From assembly GCA_021014325.1 (NCBI GenBank), contig JAJGQC010000322.1, positions 1 through 64,000 on the forward strand: a stretch of 64,000 nt of DNA, in the 5' to 3' direction. Shown one piece after another: positions 1 to 14,200 of this stretch. The DNA comes from Plazaster borealis. Taxonomy: Eukaryota > Echinodermata > Asteroidea > Forcipulatida > Labidiasteridae. Each line of letters begins with the position of its first letter. Positions within the stretch are counted from its first letter, which is position 1. A program made the translations under genes and the position numbers. The notes under the pieces were generated by a model, which did no database searches, was not told the DNA's origin, and worked only from the letters and a program-made list of their open reading frames with translations.

Positions 1-1900
1 GTTTTAGAAATTACAATTACAAATATTAGAAACAATAACTGCAGTCAAGGCATACACAGTTTCAAAGCTGACTTTCTAAACTTTATTTTGGTAAATAGTC
101 ACAACTTAAACTTACATTAATAAAAGCCATTTTAAGGTCAAATGGCGTTTTGTAAACAATGCAAACATAATTTAATTTCTTCTATATAGGACTCCAGAGA
201 AGGGATTAAATCGGCGTTATTTACAATTGTATGTTGAGTAAATAGGTAATAACTACGATTTCCCCGATTTTTTTGTGGAATTTTATTGGAAACTCCCCTT
301 GATTTTTATGCACCACTTTTCTCTGGGAATCGTAACAGGAAAGAAACTTTAAGTAGAGGAACTCGTTTTAAAAACTTCAGACAAATCATTTGCGAATGGC
401 AGTGATGATTGCATTGTTTTTTTTCTTTGTAATACGTTGTAATTTCAGTTTAAGACACATGAAGGCAACTTATTAAATGTTTTTGACTATAGTTGCTTTT
501 GCAATTGAAAATAAATCCAAGGAACATATTTTCAGCGTTTTCACAGAGGCTGGTATGGCATCAAATCATGTTTCTACATAATTATTGTTTCACTTTTTGC
601 CTTAAAACCTTATTTGAAATCATCCCGAGTTGCTGTTAGATTAATATTATGTATAATTTATGAAATACACTATTTTGTTAGTGGGCATTCTTTTCGCTAA
701 TTGCATTTTGTGTCTTTATTAAGAGTCTGGCATACCCAAAACATGTCCAAATTATTCATTCATAATGGAGGGGCCTTCAGTCAGCAGTATATTCATGTGT
801 TATGCCCAACCTTCAATCTTCTTTTGTAAAGACAGATGTGTACATCAACATATTTCAACGTGTTTTGGGGGCCTTATTCGAAGAGACAGGTATATTTGAC
901 TAATTATTGTGTTGATGTACCAACATTTTGCTAAAAAGAATTTTATTGTTGGTAAAGTTTTTAGAAAATCTGATGAGTGCACAACAAAGTATTGATACTG
1001 CCGAGTTTTCAGTTTCAATTAATTATGCAACTCTAAGGATCTCAAATCGTTGCTTTAACACATTTTGATATGCCAGTCTAGCTTCAGTGACCATAGTAGG
1101 GTTTTTTAAGTCGCGACGAAAATTTCTTGAAGCAAATTGCACATAAAAACCATTTATTTACATTCAAACTTTTTTTAACAGTACTCTTTTTGCTTTACAT
1201 GAATTACCTAAAAAAACATTCATAAAACATATTTTCTTTATACATTTTCAGTAAAAACTTATGCTTTACAAAAACTTCGCCTTTTTAAACACTTTTTCGG
1301 TCTGTTTTTATCTCAAAACAAAAATGTTTTCATTCCTAAATTTGATATTTTTAATTCTGCATTATGGATAAATAACTTTCAGAGTAAACTAAGATACTCC
1401 TTCATGAATTTTAAGAATGATTTCAGCTACAACAAAATTTACCAATGACATAAAATGATAGTTTACACCAATCTTACAACACTCCTTGATATCAGAAACA
1501 AAGAAAATGCAAAATACTCTGTTATCACAATTAAGGCACTCTGTAAACATTTAAATTGTTGAAATATTATTAATTGCATGTCAAGCTAGCCTTAACACAA
1601 GTGTCATGTGTCCATTCTAGATTGAGGAATGCAATGTTTGTGATTTTACAAATTTATCAAACTGAGTTTGATAGGAGTCAAGCTAACCTGGTCAACAACA
1701 GTAACTGCATTCCCATCAGAGCATTGCTAAATGCTACACAAATGGTAAAAGTTGCTTCTCAAAATTCATCATTTGCTAATCAATAGTAACAGCGGTCAGT
1801 GTGCACAAAAACATGTCTGCTTTACTACTTTTAATTGTTCTGTAGGCAATTTGCTTGACAAGAGTCCCTGATCAGGCTAGCTTTATTGTCAGGTGGTAAA
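1..1900. other. No gene seen, AT-rich intergenic DNA
   Basis: No exon with a recognisable domain, splice pair or sustained reading frame is visible. The sequence is AT-rich with many stops in all frames. A diverged duplicate pair is present: about 1,397-1,500 resembles 3,340-3,430, sharing a core with TTTCAGCTA followed by ACAA and ATTTACCAATGA. It looks like an old dispersed repeat. Confidence 0.6.
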
Positions 1901-2218
1901 CCCTTTAGAGACCATAGCGGCCGCAAGCGGCTTGTACTGAAATACCCATAGCAGACGCGAACGGCTGCTAGATTTGCCTTAATTCCAGCTCAAACAATAG
2001 GGTAAAAGAAGGTATCAGACCCAATTAAAATTGTCCAATGTTTCCCATGTTAACATAGAATGCACAATTCTAAAACAATTCTAAAACAAAACCCTGTATT
2101 TCTGTTTCTTAATAATTTTCATGACATTTTTCCTGAAAATGATGGAGTCAACAAATCTACAAGATTAGCAATGTCCAGGTTTATGGTGATTATACAGAAA
2201 GGAATGGTCTGTTAAGGG
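1901..2218. mobile_element. TTAA-flanked MITE (piggyBac-like termini), copy 1
   Basis: The element begins CCCTTTAGAGACCAT and ends with the imperfect inverted complement ATGGTCTGTTAAGGG. TTAA follows directly at 2219-2222; on the left the site has decayed to TAAA. A second copy lies at 5343-5652 in the opposite orientation and shares a subterminal GCGGCCGC-type block. Terminal CCC next to TTAA is typical of the piggyBac superfamily. At about 318 bp with no reading frame it must be non-autonomous. Confidence 0.7.
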
Positions 2219-2222
2219 TTAA

Positions 2223-4560
2223 GATTGTAGCAAGTCTTGGGTCCAACACCCTATATCTCTTTTGGATTCTACACACAGGATGAAGTCATGTATGCCACAG
2301 TTTTTTTGTATAAATGTAATAGCAAATAAATAGCATGTCATTTGGATTCTACCCACAATGCTTGTTAACACTTTCAGGACCAGGAGGTCCCCCCAATAGT
2401 TTCTCACATAAAACTGTTTTGTTTTTTGTGACTTTTCTTAAACATTATCTTGGGTCATAATAAGAATAAACAAAACTGGCAACTGTTTATATTTTACCGT
2501 TGTATTTTTCTAAAACTGATTTCTGAATACTAAATGAAAGAAGTGAATTTCTCTTGAAAACCTTTTAAATTAATGCAAACAAAACCCATTTTTATCTCAT
2601 TCCCACATGATACTACTTTGTTCCCAAAATGTATCAGTTTTTGTCTTTACTAGACTGCCAAGCTTTAGTTACAGTAATGAAATTTGCAAAATGCACATGA
2701 CGCCCAAGTGGTGATGATGAATTCTAGATTTTGAAACAGTCCACAAGTACATCACATTAACGACATTGCAAAGTCTAAAACTTTACGCATCAACTTTACT
2801 TTAACTACAAATTCTTAAACTTTTGTTTACATCATCTTAAATAAGAACCCATTCTTAAAACATCATTTCTGTAACAATAAGTTTTCAATCAAGATTAACC
2901 CGTTTGCAACATGGTTGGTTATGTTCAATCAATCTTTGTATGCAGGCAGCGACAATAAGACAATACAGGTAATATAGGAGTGATGTTTCCTTCATAAAGC
3001 AGTAAGGTTGTATTTCTTTGCTGTATTTATGGCATGGGTGATATGTTTGTGAGGCTGGTGAATGTTTTTCCAAACATCTCAGCCACTTTAAGTTCTGAAC
3101 TACCTGTGCATGAAACTGAGTTGAGTTTTTCTTCTTCAGTTGAACGCTCTTTGAAAAATGGCTTCTCCTAGGTAAACGATAGAGGGCATGCTGTATTGTG
3201 GATGGTTCATATTGCCAGATCTACTTCTACAATATAATTTTCCTAAAGTTTATATGTAGATCGTATTTTTTCTGTTAACCAAGTTTGTTTAAAATTCTCT
3301 TCTCTTACATGTACAGACACCTCAGAATTTCAATAAAAGAGAGCCCTTTCTGAATCTTAAAAATGTTTTCAGCTATGACAACATTTACCAATGAAATATC
3401 AAGAGAATATACACCAAGTTTAAAAATATCTTATCAATAAAAATGAGAAAAGTTAAACAAATTAAGTAAACAATATTAACTGGTGCAATCTAGGATGTCC
3501 CTCACTGTAGTTTACAGTCAGGCCCGTAACTAGAGGGCGGATGCAACCCCCCCCCCCATAAGAAACCCCAAAATCTCCCAAAAGCACTCCCCCCTCCCAA
3601 ACAAACAGAAATAAATCAAAATCCCAAAAATAAAATGAGACAAAGAAAAAGTCCACCCACAATAAAAGAAAATGGAACGCACAAGAAAAATAAGTGCAAA
3701 AATGGACCAAATAGCTTGAATTGGGCCTTCATTTTCAAAATTTTTCCAATTCCCCCTGCGTCGCGCTGATGTACATTTATTTTCATATTCGCCCCCTCCC
3801 CCCCCCCTCAATTCATATTGGCCCCCTAAAAAAATAATTCCTGGTTCGAGCCTGTTTACAGTAAGTTGTGAGAACTAATCATAAAACACATGGGGTGTGA
3901 ACATATTTTACATTTGTATCAAGCCCAAGACCCATCAGGGATGACAACAAGTAAAAGTGATGACAACAGACAAAAGTGAATATGAATGTGTGGTAATGAA
4001 AGTGAATTAATTGTTGCTGAACTTAACTGGGAAAACCTGTATAACATCCTGCTAGAGATTCGGAATCTTATAACCAGGACACAATTTCATAGAGCTCCTT
4101 AAGCAGAAAATATTGCTTGGCAGTTCTCCTGCTAAGCAAAAATGACCAGGATACCAGTCACAGATTGTACATGTCAAATGGTATTTTGGCTGGTAAGCTC
4201 ATTCTAATAAGCATATAGGTCTTGTATGCTTAGCTACTTTTTTTTGAACAGCTCTATGAAAATGGGCCCAGCTCCTAGTATTCCTTTACTATCAGCAATA
4301 GCTACATCACATATCATGACAGTATTGAACCATTTATCTTCCATGTAAAGTGAGCATCTAAGGCTTGTCAAACCAAGTACAAATTGCCCATCATTGACTT
4401 GGATAAACATTATTACTTGATTCATTGTTTGGTTGAGTGTTGGTTTAGCGATTCCTTTGCTCAGAATTATAGTGCAAAGAGTGCTTTACTTTTACCATTG
4501 GGTAGACAAAACCAGAAAACACAATGTGATAGATAAAGTGCCAGATTGTTTTGCAAGTTT
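2223..4560. other. No gene seen; C-rich tract and old repeats
   Basis: No coding exon is recognised. Positions 3540-3835 hold runs of C with short purine-rich spacers, which create a spurious 82-93 codon open frame on the minus strand. The downstream half contains a decayed palindromic repeat at 4081-4270, listed separately. Confidence 0.55.
4081..4270. repeat. Decayed palindromic repeat of the GGGCCCAATTTCATAGAGC family
   Basis: The left end reads ACAATTTCATAGAGCTCC and the right end reads AGCTCTATGAAAATGGGCCC, its imperfect inverted complement. A much better-preserved member lies at 33139-33380, and related fragments occur in each POLR1H-like repeat unit near 50,150, 52,400 and 54,640. Confidence 0.6.
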
Positions 4561-4562
4561 AG

Positions 4563-4568
4563 TTTATT
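4563..4568 (-). other. Candidate poly(A) signal of the discoidin gene
   Basis: The minus strand reads AATAAA here, about 430 bases past the stop codon at 4996. A second AATAAA lies at 4830-4835, about 165 bases past the stop. Either could end the transcript; no transcript evidence is available. Confidence 0.35.
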
Positions 4569-4613
4569 GACCCCATTCACCTGACGTCATCACCACAAGA
4601 TTATCTTGGTTGG

Positions 4614-4718
4614 GCCATTTTGGGAGTCAGTTTCCCTCTGTGTTGTACTGTGAAATGCTCATTTTAGGCATGTACACACTCACCATATCTCTACATGCTA
4701 TTTGACTCCCAAAATGGC
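4614..4718. repeat. Short inverted repeat, GCCATTTTGGGAGTCA termini
   Basis: A 16-base arm at 4614-4629 is perfectly complementary to 4703-4718, with a 73-base interior. It probably is a small MITE relic lying in the presumed 3' UTR or downstream flank of the discoidin gene. Confidence 0.6.
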
Positions 4719-4995
4719 AAACCATGGGCATCCAGTAGAAGTGTCTGAGGTCTGTTCAATAGAATTAAAGCCCAGATTTTCTTTGTTGTCCATACATTGA
4801 AATAATAGTTATTAATGAGTGACAGGTGATTTATTGGAGTTAAATGTGTGAACTTATCCAGCCCATAAATTGACTTAATATAAGGATACTCTATTGGAGG
4901 AATAAGTTTTACAAACAAATAACCAAGTGTTCTTATGAATGTAATCTCAGTGCCAGGACAAGATGTCAATGTACTTTTGATCCATAAACCCTTTT

Positions 4996-5279
4996 TTAGC
5001 CAGGAGGTGGAGATTGTCTGCATATTTTTATTTCAGTCCTTGCAATACGAGAACCATTCCATTCACTAGCTCTAATGACTTGTTTGTATGGACCCATAAC
5101 ATCACTAGGTTGGATATATTCAGCATTAATGTTATTATCTACACCAGGTATACCAGAGCATCTATTAAACCACCAACCTCCTTCACTATTCAGACTTGGA
5201 CAGTTTGTTTCGACTTGGTTAAAATCTGTGTGATGGTGAATGCTGAAGGCTTGATTGTTGGCAGTTTCAAGAATACCAC
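4996..5279 (-). CDS. Terminal exon: fibrinogen-C-like segment and stop
   Basis: Opens in phase 1 after CTATTTTTCAG and ends in TAA at 4996-4998, coding about 93 residues. The pattern NNQAFSIHHHTDF, NCPSLNSEGGWWFNRC and NGSRIARTEIKI follows the last third of a fibrinogen C-terminal domain: a GGWW(Y/F)xxC motif, then a TE(I/M)KI end. Only about 90 of the usual ~220 residues are present, and no exon with the missing part was found between 5280 and 6371, so this is a partial or reduced domain. Confidence 0.75.
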
Positions 5280-8200
5280 CTGAAAAATAGTACAAAAAAC
5301 AAACCATGAATTTATTTTGACAATACAACTTTGTTATCTTAACCCTTTAGAGACCATTAATTTCTGTATAATCATCACCATTCACACAGACATGGTTTTA
5401 TTGTTGATTTTTGTAAGCAATGTTTTTCTCGTAGAAGTGTCTGGAAGAAATAATATGAAACAGAAGTTTGGTTTTGTTCTAGAAACATAGACACTATGTT
5501 AACGTGGAAAACATTGGAAAATGTAAATTCAGGTCATGACCTTTACTTTGACCTTTTTGCTTGAGCGGAAGTGGGTCAGATCTTGCAGCCGTTTGCGGCC
5601 GCTATGAGCATTTTGGTACAACCCGTTTCCGGCCGCTATGGTCTATAAAGGGTTGCATCAACCGAATTAATTGGAAACAAATTGTACACTGGAACACTGC
5701 GTTTAGAACTTGTATTCTTCCTGAATGCAGTCAGGCTGTATAGTTCGGGGATTTTTTTTTCTCCGCATTTCAAGCCACATTCAGTAGATCAAGAACCAAA
5801 TGAACTAAAAAAAGAGCCGCATTTTCAAACTGGAATTTTTTTTGTGTTTTTGAAGTATTCAATACTTAGTGCAAAAATAACACACTAATTTTGTCACTGG
5901 AGGTGCTAGTATTAGTGATGCAAGTGTTGCTTTTATAGCATCAACGTATGGTACAATCAAACACTGTATAGAAACTTCTGTGCACATTTCTCATTCTCAA
6001 AGGATTTGTAATAGCCACTGTTTGAATGATGACATGAATATTTAAATGGGACTGTAGTCATGATGATCATAATGACTGTCCACCTGTGGCTCAACATGGA
6101 ATTATGAACTCTAATCCAGTTACAGCATGCGTGCCTCACATCACAAAGGGTGCTGGTATTACGATATTGTGGTGTACTGGCCAGCACACGCACATGCAGT
6201 GACTGGGTTAGAGTTCATAATTCCATGTACAGTCACAGGCCTGCTATGATCATGACGACAGTCCCTTTAAACATTGCCTTAATAGTGAGATCAAAACACC
6301 AACAAATAGCAAAAACAAAAACATGGGATAGAATTGAAATCCTTCATTTCTAACTAAATTGATGAACCTACTTCTGCATCCAATGAGTTCAATGCGCATC
6401 GCTGGATATCCCTCATAAGTGATTGGTCTGATACGGATGAAGCGTGCTCTGATTGGCGGCTCAAATTTGTTAGTAACGGGTGTTGATTGGTCAGTGTTAC
6501 CACGGAATGTCTGTTAAAAAAAACAAGAAATAAAAGGCATGCATGTTTAGTAAAACTTATCAAGCGGTATAACATGTTGTCAAAGACTGGTTCATAGAGT
6601 TTAGACAATTTTGGTATTTACACTTTCATGTAAACCTTTCAAATATAAGCAGAGGTGTTTCGTTCAAGAAATTTTCCAATTCAAACAAAGTGTTCTGATG
6701 CAATTTTTTCAAATCAAAACTTTAATGTAATTTATCTCTGTTTGGTTCAATGGTTTCTACTTCAAATAAAGTAATTTTCTTAAGCAATTTCTGCAATGGG
6801 GTTCAAAGATTAATCAGTTTTCTCTGTTTGCAATGAGTTTCAGGAATAATTCATGTTCAAGAGTCAGAATTGTAAATTGAAAACAGCTGGCTTGTATTAT
6901 TGTAATAAAGAAACCATTTACCTGAGGTTGTCCTGTAGATGCTCCATGGCCACTTACATAGTACCAGGTGTTGTTGTTGAGGCTGTATTCTACTTGGAAT
7001 GCTGTAACACGCCAAGTATTGTTATCTATCCCTTGAATTATGACCCCTTCAATAGGAGTCACCACCAGTAAGTCTACCTTTAGCCATGGAGATTCTGTGT
7101 CATTCTGTGATGGACACCATCCACCAATGACATGATTCAAACGTCCATTACTAGGCTGACATGGTTGGTCCTGGTTGGTACTAGAGGCAGTTATTCTCCA
7201 GTCAGGAATGGAATGATCTTCCACTCCAAGGTGTTGCCCACACACCCAATGAACTGTAAATAAACATACGTATTGTCATGATTTTGATAACATTTTGTTA
7301 AGTTGTGTAAAAATGGCAGTACATTTGGCTTTTCTTTAAAACAACCCAACTCGCCGGCTGATGACTACTCAAATTGTTTCCGATTTTCTGAGTAATAGAA
7401 ACCCCTTTTTTTATTGGATCAACTGCTAAATTGTTCAACTCTGTACAATTTTATTTAATGGCTCTTTACAATCTTAATAATGGATAGCAATCTCTTGATG
7501 TGTTTGGTTTTCCCAAAAAAATGAAATGTGTACAGTCTTAAAATGGTTAATCCACTTATCTATCCCTTCAGAAAAATAGTTGTAAAACGAAAAAGAAAAA
7601 TTGCACAGCCACACAGTTTTCAGAATGGGAAAGAGGACTCTTGAGGGTGCTATTGTGACCTGTTTTTGGGGGGTTACCATTTGCCAAAAAACAAATCAAC
7701 AATTAATGTGTCCAATCAATTTATTACTAAAATAAATGGTGCATGAAAGGGTTAAACTGCATAGCCCTTACCAAAATTAACAATTAATTCCAATTGGATA
7801 TCCAGTTGGAAAGAATTGGATTGAGTTGGTATTGAGTTGGTGTTAGTTGGTTTATATTGGAATACTGAATTTCCAATTGGAATCAAATTGGACTCAGTTT
7901 GCTTGATTACATTGAATTGGAATTAGTTGGAATTTGTTTCCCAATTGAGACCAATTGGGTCCAGTTGGAAAAAGTCCAATTGGGTTTAGTTGGAAAACAA
8001 ATTCAAACTGACTCCAACTGAGTCCGATGGTTTTGTGCCAAAAAACACAACATTGGAAAAATTCCAATTGGTTCCAATTGGAAAGTTGAATTGGAAATTT
8101 TGGTAAGGGAGAGTTACACAATTTTAAGAGTAAAAATTGCTAAACAAAATGATAAAAATGCACCCCTGTCCTGAATTCTGGTTTTCTTGTGTGTAATTAG

Positions 8201-11200
8201 GGTTCTTTGAAAGCATTTCTTGATAAGTCCATTGTTTCTATTCTGAATGCTAATGCGAGTTAATCATTTCTTGTTGAAACTCACCTTTACATCCCAGGAG
8301 TTCAACACGTATCCATAGAGAGCCATCAGTCTGGTTTAGTTTGATGCGGATATAACGAGCTGTGATTGGTGGATGGAACATGCTGGTAGCTTCAGAGTTT
8401 GATGTGGTGTTCTTTCTGATTATCTGTTGTGATACAAATGCAAAAATAATTTAATATGTTTAAACATATGTACAGCATCCGATCGGCACTAAAGACTAAC
8501 AATGCACTTGTATACAACATTTAACTTTAGACACAGTAGACTTATCAATCAAGCTCCACCTCTTAATTTATTGACAAATCACAACAGGTGAATGTATTCC
8601 AATAATACAGGTCTGACCTTATAAAATCCCATTGCAAAATGTATAGCTGCAATTTAGCTGTAGCCATTGGGGCAGCTGCATTGAGTTTGGTGCAGTGATC
8701 TGGTAGGATAATCAAAGGATGCGAATGATTATGCAATTCCATTTGAATGTTTTTGCTTGTCAGTTTTCATTGTGGGACTAAACGGATTTATGAAACTAGT
8801 TCTTTATGGATATTCAAACCAGTATTTGAAAAGTTTTAGCACAAACTCATAACAAGTTTGATTTTATGATGGACACTTTATGTGCAGCAATTAACACATC
8901 AGTGTAGGTTAGACATCAAAGTTCTTACCTGTGTTGTATTCATATTATGCCAAGTGTTCTGGTCATCACTGTACTCCAGTTGGTACTCATGACTCACATC
9001 TACACTGGTTCCCTGATCAGATCCCTGTAGCATCATAATTCCCTCTACTGTGACTCCAATTTCTAGATCAATCTGTAACCATGGTTTGTTGTCATTAGGT
9101 TCAGGGCACCAGCCAATAGTATTACTGTTTGCTGATTGAGTGAGTCGTGCATTGCTTGGTCGACAGTTACCATCTACCTTCCCATTTGTACTTGATGCTG
9201 TGATGCAGTAGTCAGGAGTGGTACCATCTCCCATTCCAAGACGTTGCAAACAAAACCAGCATTCTATTAAAGATTAATGGAAACTCAATAAGTATTAGCA
9301 TTACTGAGTTAAAGTGTCTTATTAATTCTTCATTATGTGGCTTTTGGAACATAATTTGTTTTGTTTTGGTACACAGTATGCAAATTGGATTATGTAATTC
9401 TTGACATCGCAATGTAGTCTGTAATCATATAAATCAGATGTTAAACTTATCTGGTAAAATGTTTCTGCTGGATCGAGAAAAAAAACATTTCTAAAAAAGG
9501 TTAAAGATCTCTTTGGTTTAAAATTCAGACAAAGGGGAAATGAAGGCTCTCCTGATTTTTCAAATTATTTAAAAAAATTAAACTTGAAACAATCTAAGTT
9601 TCTTTTTCTTTGTAAAGTAAGCATATTGTTATCTGTTGTTTTCAATATGCATTGTCAATTATATCAAATAAACTTCTACATGTGTGTTTATTTAATGTTT
9701 TAGTTGTGAAGTAAACACAAGGGTTGTTCATAAGATGACCTTACCATTACATCCAAGGAGTTCAACACGCATTCCTGGACGATCGCCTTCATACCCAGTT
9801 GGTATGATGCGGATGTACCGTGCTCTGATTCCCTCATTGAACATGTTGGTTACTCTGGAACGCCTGTCTCTATTTCCAGGGAATCTCGGTGAAAGAAAAA
9901 TAACTTTGATACTCATTGACAACTAATTATCTCAGAGTTAGAATGGTTGGAATACACATTGGTCGTGGGAAGTTCTCCTGTCATATGCTGCTCTACTATT
10001 TTGAAAGGAATAATGTTAAGTGAAAAAAATCTTTTTTGACTCTCGATGACAACTAGAACTAACCATCTCAAAGCTAAAATTTTTGAAAAACACAAGGGTC
10101 CTAAGAATTATATACTGCTATTTTCTTGTGGAATCAAGTTATGTCAAATTGGTATACAAAAGCTGTCATAGCTGTTACTTTTTAGTTTCCTTTATTTTAA
10201 TTGTATAATTTTGACTTCCTATGTGTAATAAAAGTAATATGGAAAAAAAAAAACCCACAATATTAATATCACTTTTGTTGATTTGGAAGGAATGGTACCC
10301 ATGCCATTTCAGTGACTCATTGAAGAAACAATGTAACTGCTAAGGCATTGCTTCATGTTGTTGATATTTCAATTAATTTATCTGCCTGATGATTTTCTGC
10401 CATTTATGTATGATGTCATACCTGTGCATTGACCTCAGATGTCCCTCCTATGTATCCCCAGTCTTGGTCATTGCCACTGTATGCAATCAGGAACTCTGTC
10501 ACCCAGTAGTCTTTGTAGTAGTATCCCTGTGTTATAACACCTTGAATCAGTGCAGGATGTTGTAAGTCCACCTGGTACCATGCAGTGTCTCTATCACTCT
10601 CTGAGGGACACCAGCCACCTTTCACATCTAGCCGTCCTTTAGGGTTATATGGGCAGTGACCTTCATCAGTAGAGGATGTTGTTATACTGTCATCAGGGAT
10701 GCTACCATCTACCATTCCGAGACTGTGGCCACAGACTCCATCAACTGAAGAGATATTAAATAAATACATTTTGCCCAAAAATAATTCATAATAGTCTGAT
10801 TATTTTCATAGTTATGTTTTTCCTAATGATCTTCCATTCCAAGATAAGGGCCACAGACTCCATCAACTGAAGAGATATTAAATAATTACAAACATTGTTT
10901 CATGTTGACCATGAATAATCCAAAATATTCTGATTTTTTTCATAGTTATGGTTTTTTTTTTTTAATGATCAGAATGATGTCATCAAATGTTTTGGATGTT
11001 GACAAATTATGCAGTGGAAAGTTATCAAATACAATGGGAATTTACACCATTTTAAGGTGAGGTTAGAGACTTGTTATTTTTTCCCCACTCACTATTGGAA
11101 AATGAGTACATCACAAAAATATGATTATGTTCGTACATGGCTGATGGAGGTGAGATTATGTCAGGTCCAATGGGTGCACACATTGTGTAGTGTTTGTTAA

Positions 11201-14200
11201 CTTATTGAAGACCCTAACAATGATGTATAAACTGTAAAAAAACAATGTGTGGTTAAGGAGTTATGATTTTCTTCAAATATTAAACGTCAAGTTCCGATTC
11301 GGACCAGAAGTAAAGGTCAAATGGGGTCAGGCTAGATGAGAATGTAAAGACCTTTCTAATAATGTAAAGATTGTAAAAATCCATTGTGTGGAACAGGAAT
11401 TATGATTTTTTCAAATATTGAATTCAACTTTACACATTTTTTGTAGCATTTGGTGAGTCCTTGGGCAACTTACTGATGATGTGTACAGTATAGAAAAAGA
11501 ATGTGTGGTTCCGGAGTTATCATTTTTCCAATATATTAAAATGTCATCTTCGGTTTAAACCAGAAGTTAAGGTCAAGTTGGGTTATGTTCTGTGTATCGT
11601 TTCTTAAGTTGTTACATACTTTACCAATGATTTATAGATTGTAAAATTCAAATGTGTGGTTGAGAAGTTATTATTTTTTGAAACATTAAATTTCAACTTC
11701 CGGTTTAAACCAGAAGTCAAGATCAAACGGGGTCACATTTTGTGCCGCGCGTGTTAAGTTTATTCAGACCATTCAGATGAGGTACAGATTGTAAAAATCC
11801 AATGTGTGGTTCAGAAGTTATGAATTTTTCAAATATTAGATGGATTATCTTTGGGTGGGACCAGTAATATCACACGCTCTAGCTCGCGATGTCAATGTTG
11901 ATCCACAAGAGGGCGCTATTTTTAGGAAAACTGTATTAGCTAACAGGTGGGGAAAAAACATCACAGACTTGGAACCAAGTCTAATTCAGCACATGTGTAC
12001 ACGTATAAGGCGTTGTCAACTTGCACTTTAACGTCTGTTTTTGACCAGACGTAAAAGTAAAAATAATTTCATATCTGTGCAAAAAGTTTGCGAAGGCTCA
12101 ATCATCTATACTAATGCAAAAATGTTGGTAAAAAAATATATAATATGTGGTTTTAGAGATATGAATTTTTTTAAATTTTCAACTTCCGGTTTGAACCGGA
12201 AGTCAAGGTCAACTGGGGTCATGCTTTGTGTAGTGTTTGTTAAGCTTTTAACGACCTACCCGATGATGTAATGATTGTAAAAATCCAATATGTGGTTCAT
12301 GAGTTATGATTTTGTACAGATATTAAACTTTGATTTATTGTAAATCGATACCTGATGACCTCATCATGACATCATCCAGTGTGTTGTCTTGATATCAAGG
12401 TTCAATTATCTGATGAGTTTCAATGTTCAATTCAATTTAATTTTGAGTTATGCCCCGAAATTGATTTTTTAAGAAAAACAAATGAAGGCAAAATTTAACC
12501 TTCCGGTCTGACCGGAAGTAAAGGTCATACGATTTTGGCGTTAACTTGTCAAATGTTGCCCCAGTCTTGATCTGTCTGATGCCCTATTATGAACATTATA
12601 GCTTTCAAATTCAAGGATATACAGAGAATAGCAAATCATGACGTAATGAAACCTGTGCCGTCTTTATATTGAGGTTCAATGTTTGATGAGTTTCAATGTT
12701 CAATTCAGTTTCAATATTGAGTTATGTTGCAGAGAAGAGTTCTAGGGGAAGAAGATGGAGAAGAAGAAAAAACAGAACAAAAACAAGAGGTGTTCGTGCT
12801 TGTATTGCACAAACATCTAACTAGATATTCAGTTTTTGTGACATCACAAAAACTAGGTGTTCGTGAGTGATGTCATCAATTTATGATTGAATGAATTTTA
12901 CCTTATCAATCCAATGTCTGGTTCATAGGGTAAAAAAAATATAATATAAAACGTCAACTTCCGATTTGAACTGGAAGTCAAGGTCAAATGGGTTCACATA
13001 TAGTGTTGCTTTTGATGACTTTTTGAAGACCTTAACAATGATGTATAAACCAATGTGTGGTTAAGGAGTAATGATTGTTTCAATTATTAAACTTCAACCT
13101 CCAATTTCACCCGGAAGTCAAGGTCAAATAAGTCACATTTTGTGTAGCACTCGTTCTGATTTAAAAGACCTTTCTGATAACGTAAACATTGTAAAAATCC
13201 ATTGTGTGGTAGAGGAGCTATGATTTTTTCAAATATTAAATTTTAACTTCCGGTTTGAACCGGAAGTCAAGGTCAAATTGGGTCACATTTTGTGTAGCAT
13301 TTGGTGAGTCCTTGGAAACTCTCTGATGATGTTTAGAGTACAAAAAACAATGTATTTTTCAGGAGTTATTAATTTTTCAAATATAAAAGTTCAACTTCAG
13401 GTTTGAATCAGAAGTCAAGGTGAAATGAAGTCTAACTTTGTAGCATTGTTTAAGTCTTGAAAGCCCTTTCTGGCGACTTGTGTATTTAAAAATACAATTA
13501 GTGGTTCAGGAGTAATGACTTTTTTCAAATATTAAATTTCATCTTCCGGTTTGAACCAGAAGTCAAGATCAAATGGGGTTACATTCTTTGTTTTGTTTTT
13601 TAAGTTGTTACATACTTTTCCAATGATGTATAGATTGTAAAAATCCAATGTGTGGTTCAGAAGTTATGATTTTTCAAACATTAAATTTCAACTTCCTGTT
13701 TGAAGCGGAATTCAAGCTTGAACGGGGTCACATTTTGTGTAATGTGTGTTTAGTTTATTAAGACCATTCAGATGAGGTTTAGATTGTAAAAATCCAATGT
13801 GTGGTTCAGGAGTTAGACATTTTTCAAATATTAGATGGATTATCTTTGGGTTGTAACAGCGTTGCCAAATGTATTCCTACATTAACTGTACATATATACA
13901 AGTTGATTTGATTTCAAGTCTGAGATCGCATCAGCTACGCAAAACTCCACATTTATATCACACGCTCTGACTCCCAATCAATGTTAGGCATTAATCCACA
14001 AGAGGGCGCTATTTTAGGAAATACTGTATTGGCTAACAGGTGGACAAAAACCACGATCACAGACTTGGAATCAAGTCTAGTTCAACATTTGTGTATGTAT
14101 CATGCGGTGTCCACCTGGTTCAGGAGACACGTGCGTTTTAACGTCCGGTTTTGACCAGATGTAAGTTCAAAACATTGTCATCTTTTTGCAAAAGTTTGAG

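Noticed and set aside
3462..3811. 82-93 codon minus-strand frames
   Set aside because: They come from C-rich low-complexity sequence and have no domain.
5957..6353. Open frames on both strands
   Set aside because: They are mirror readings of the TTAA-flanked inverted-repeat MITE at 6046-6266.
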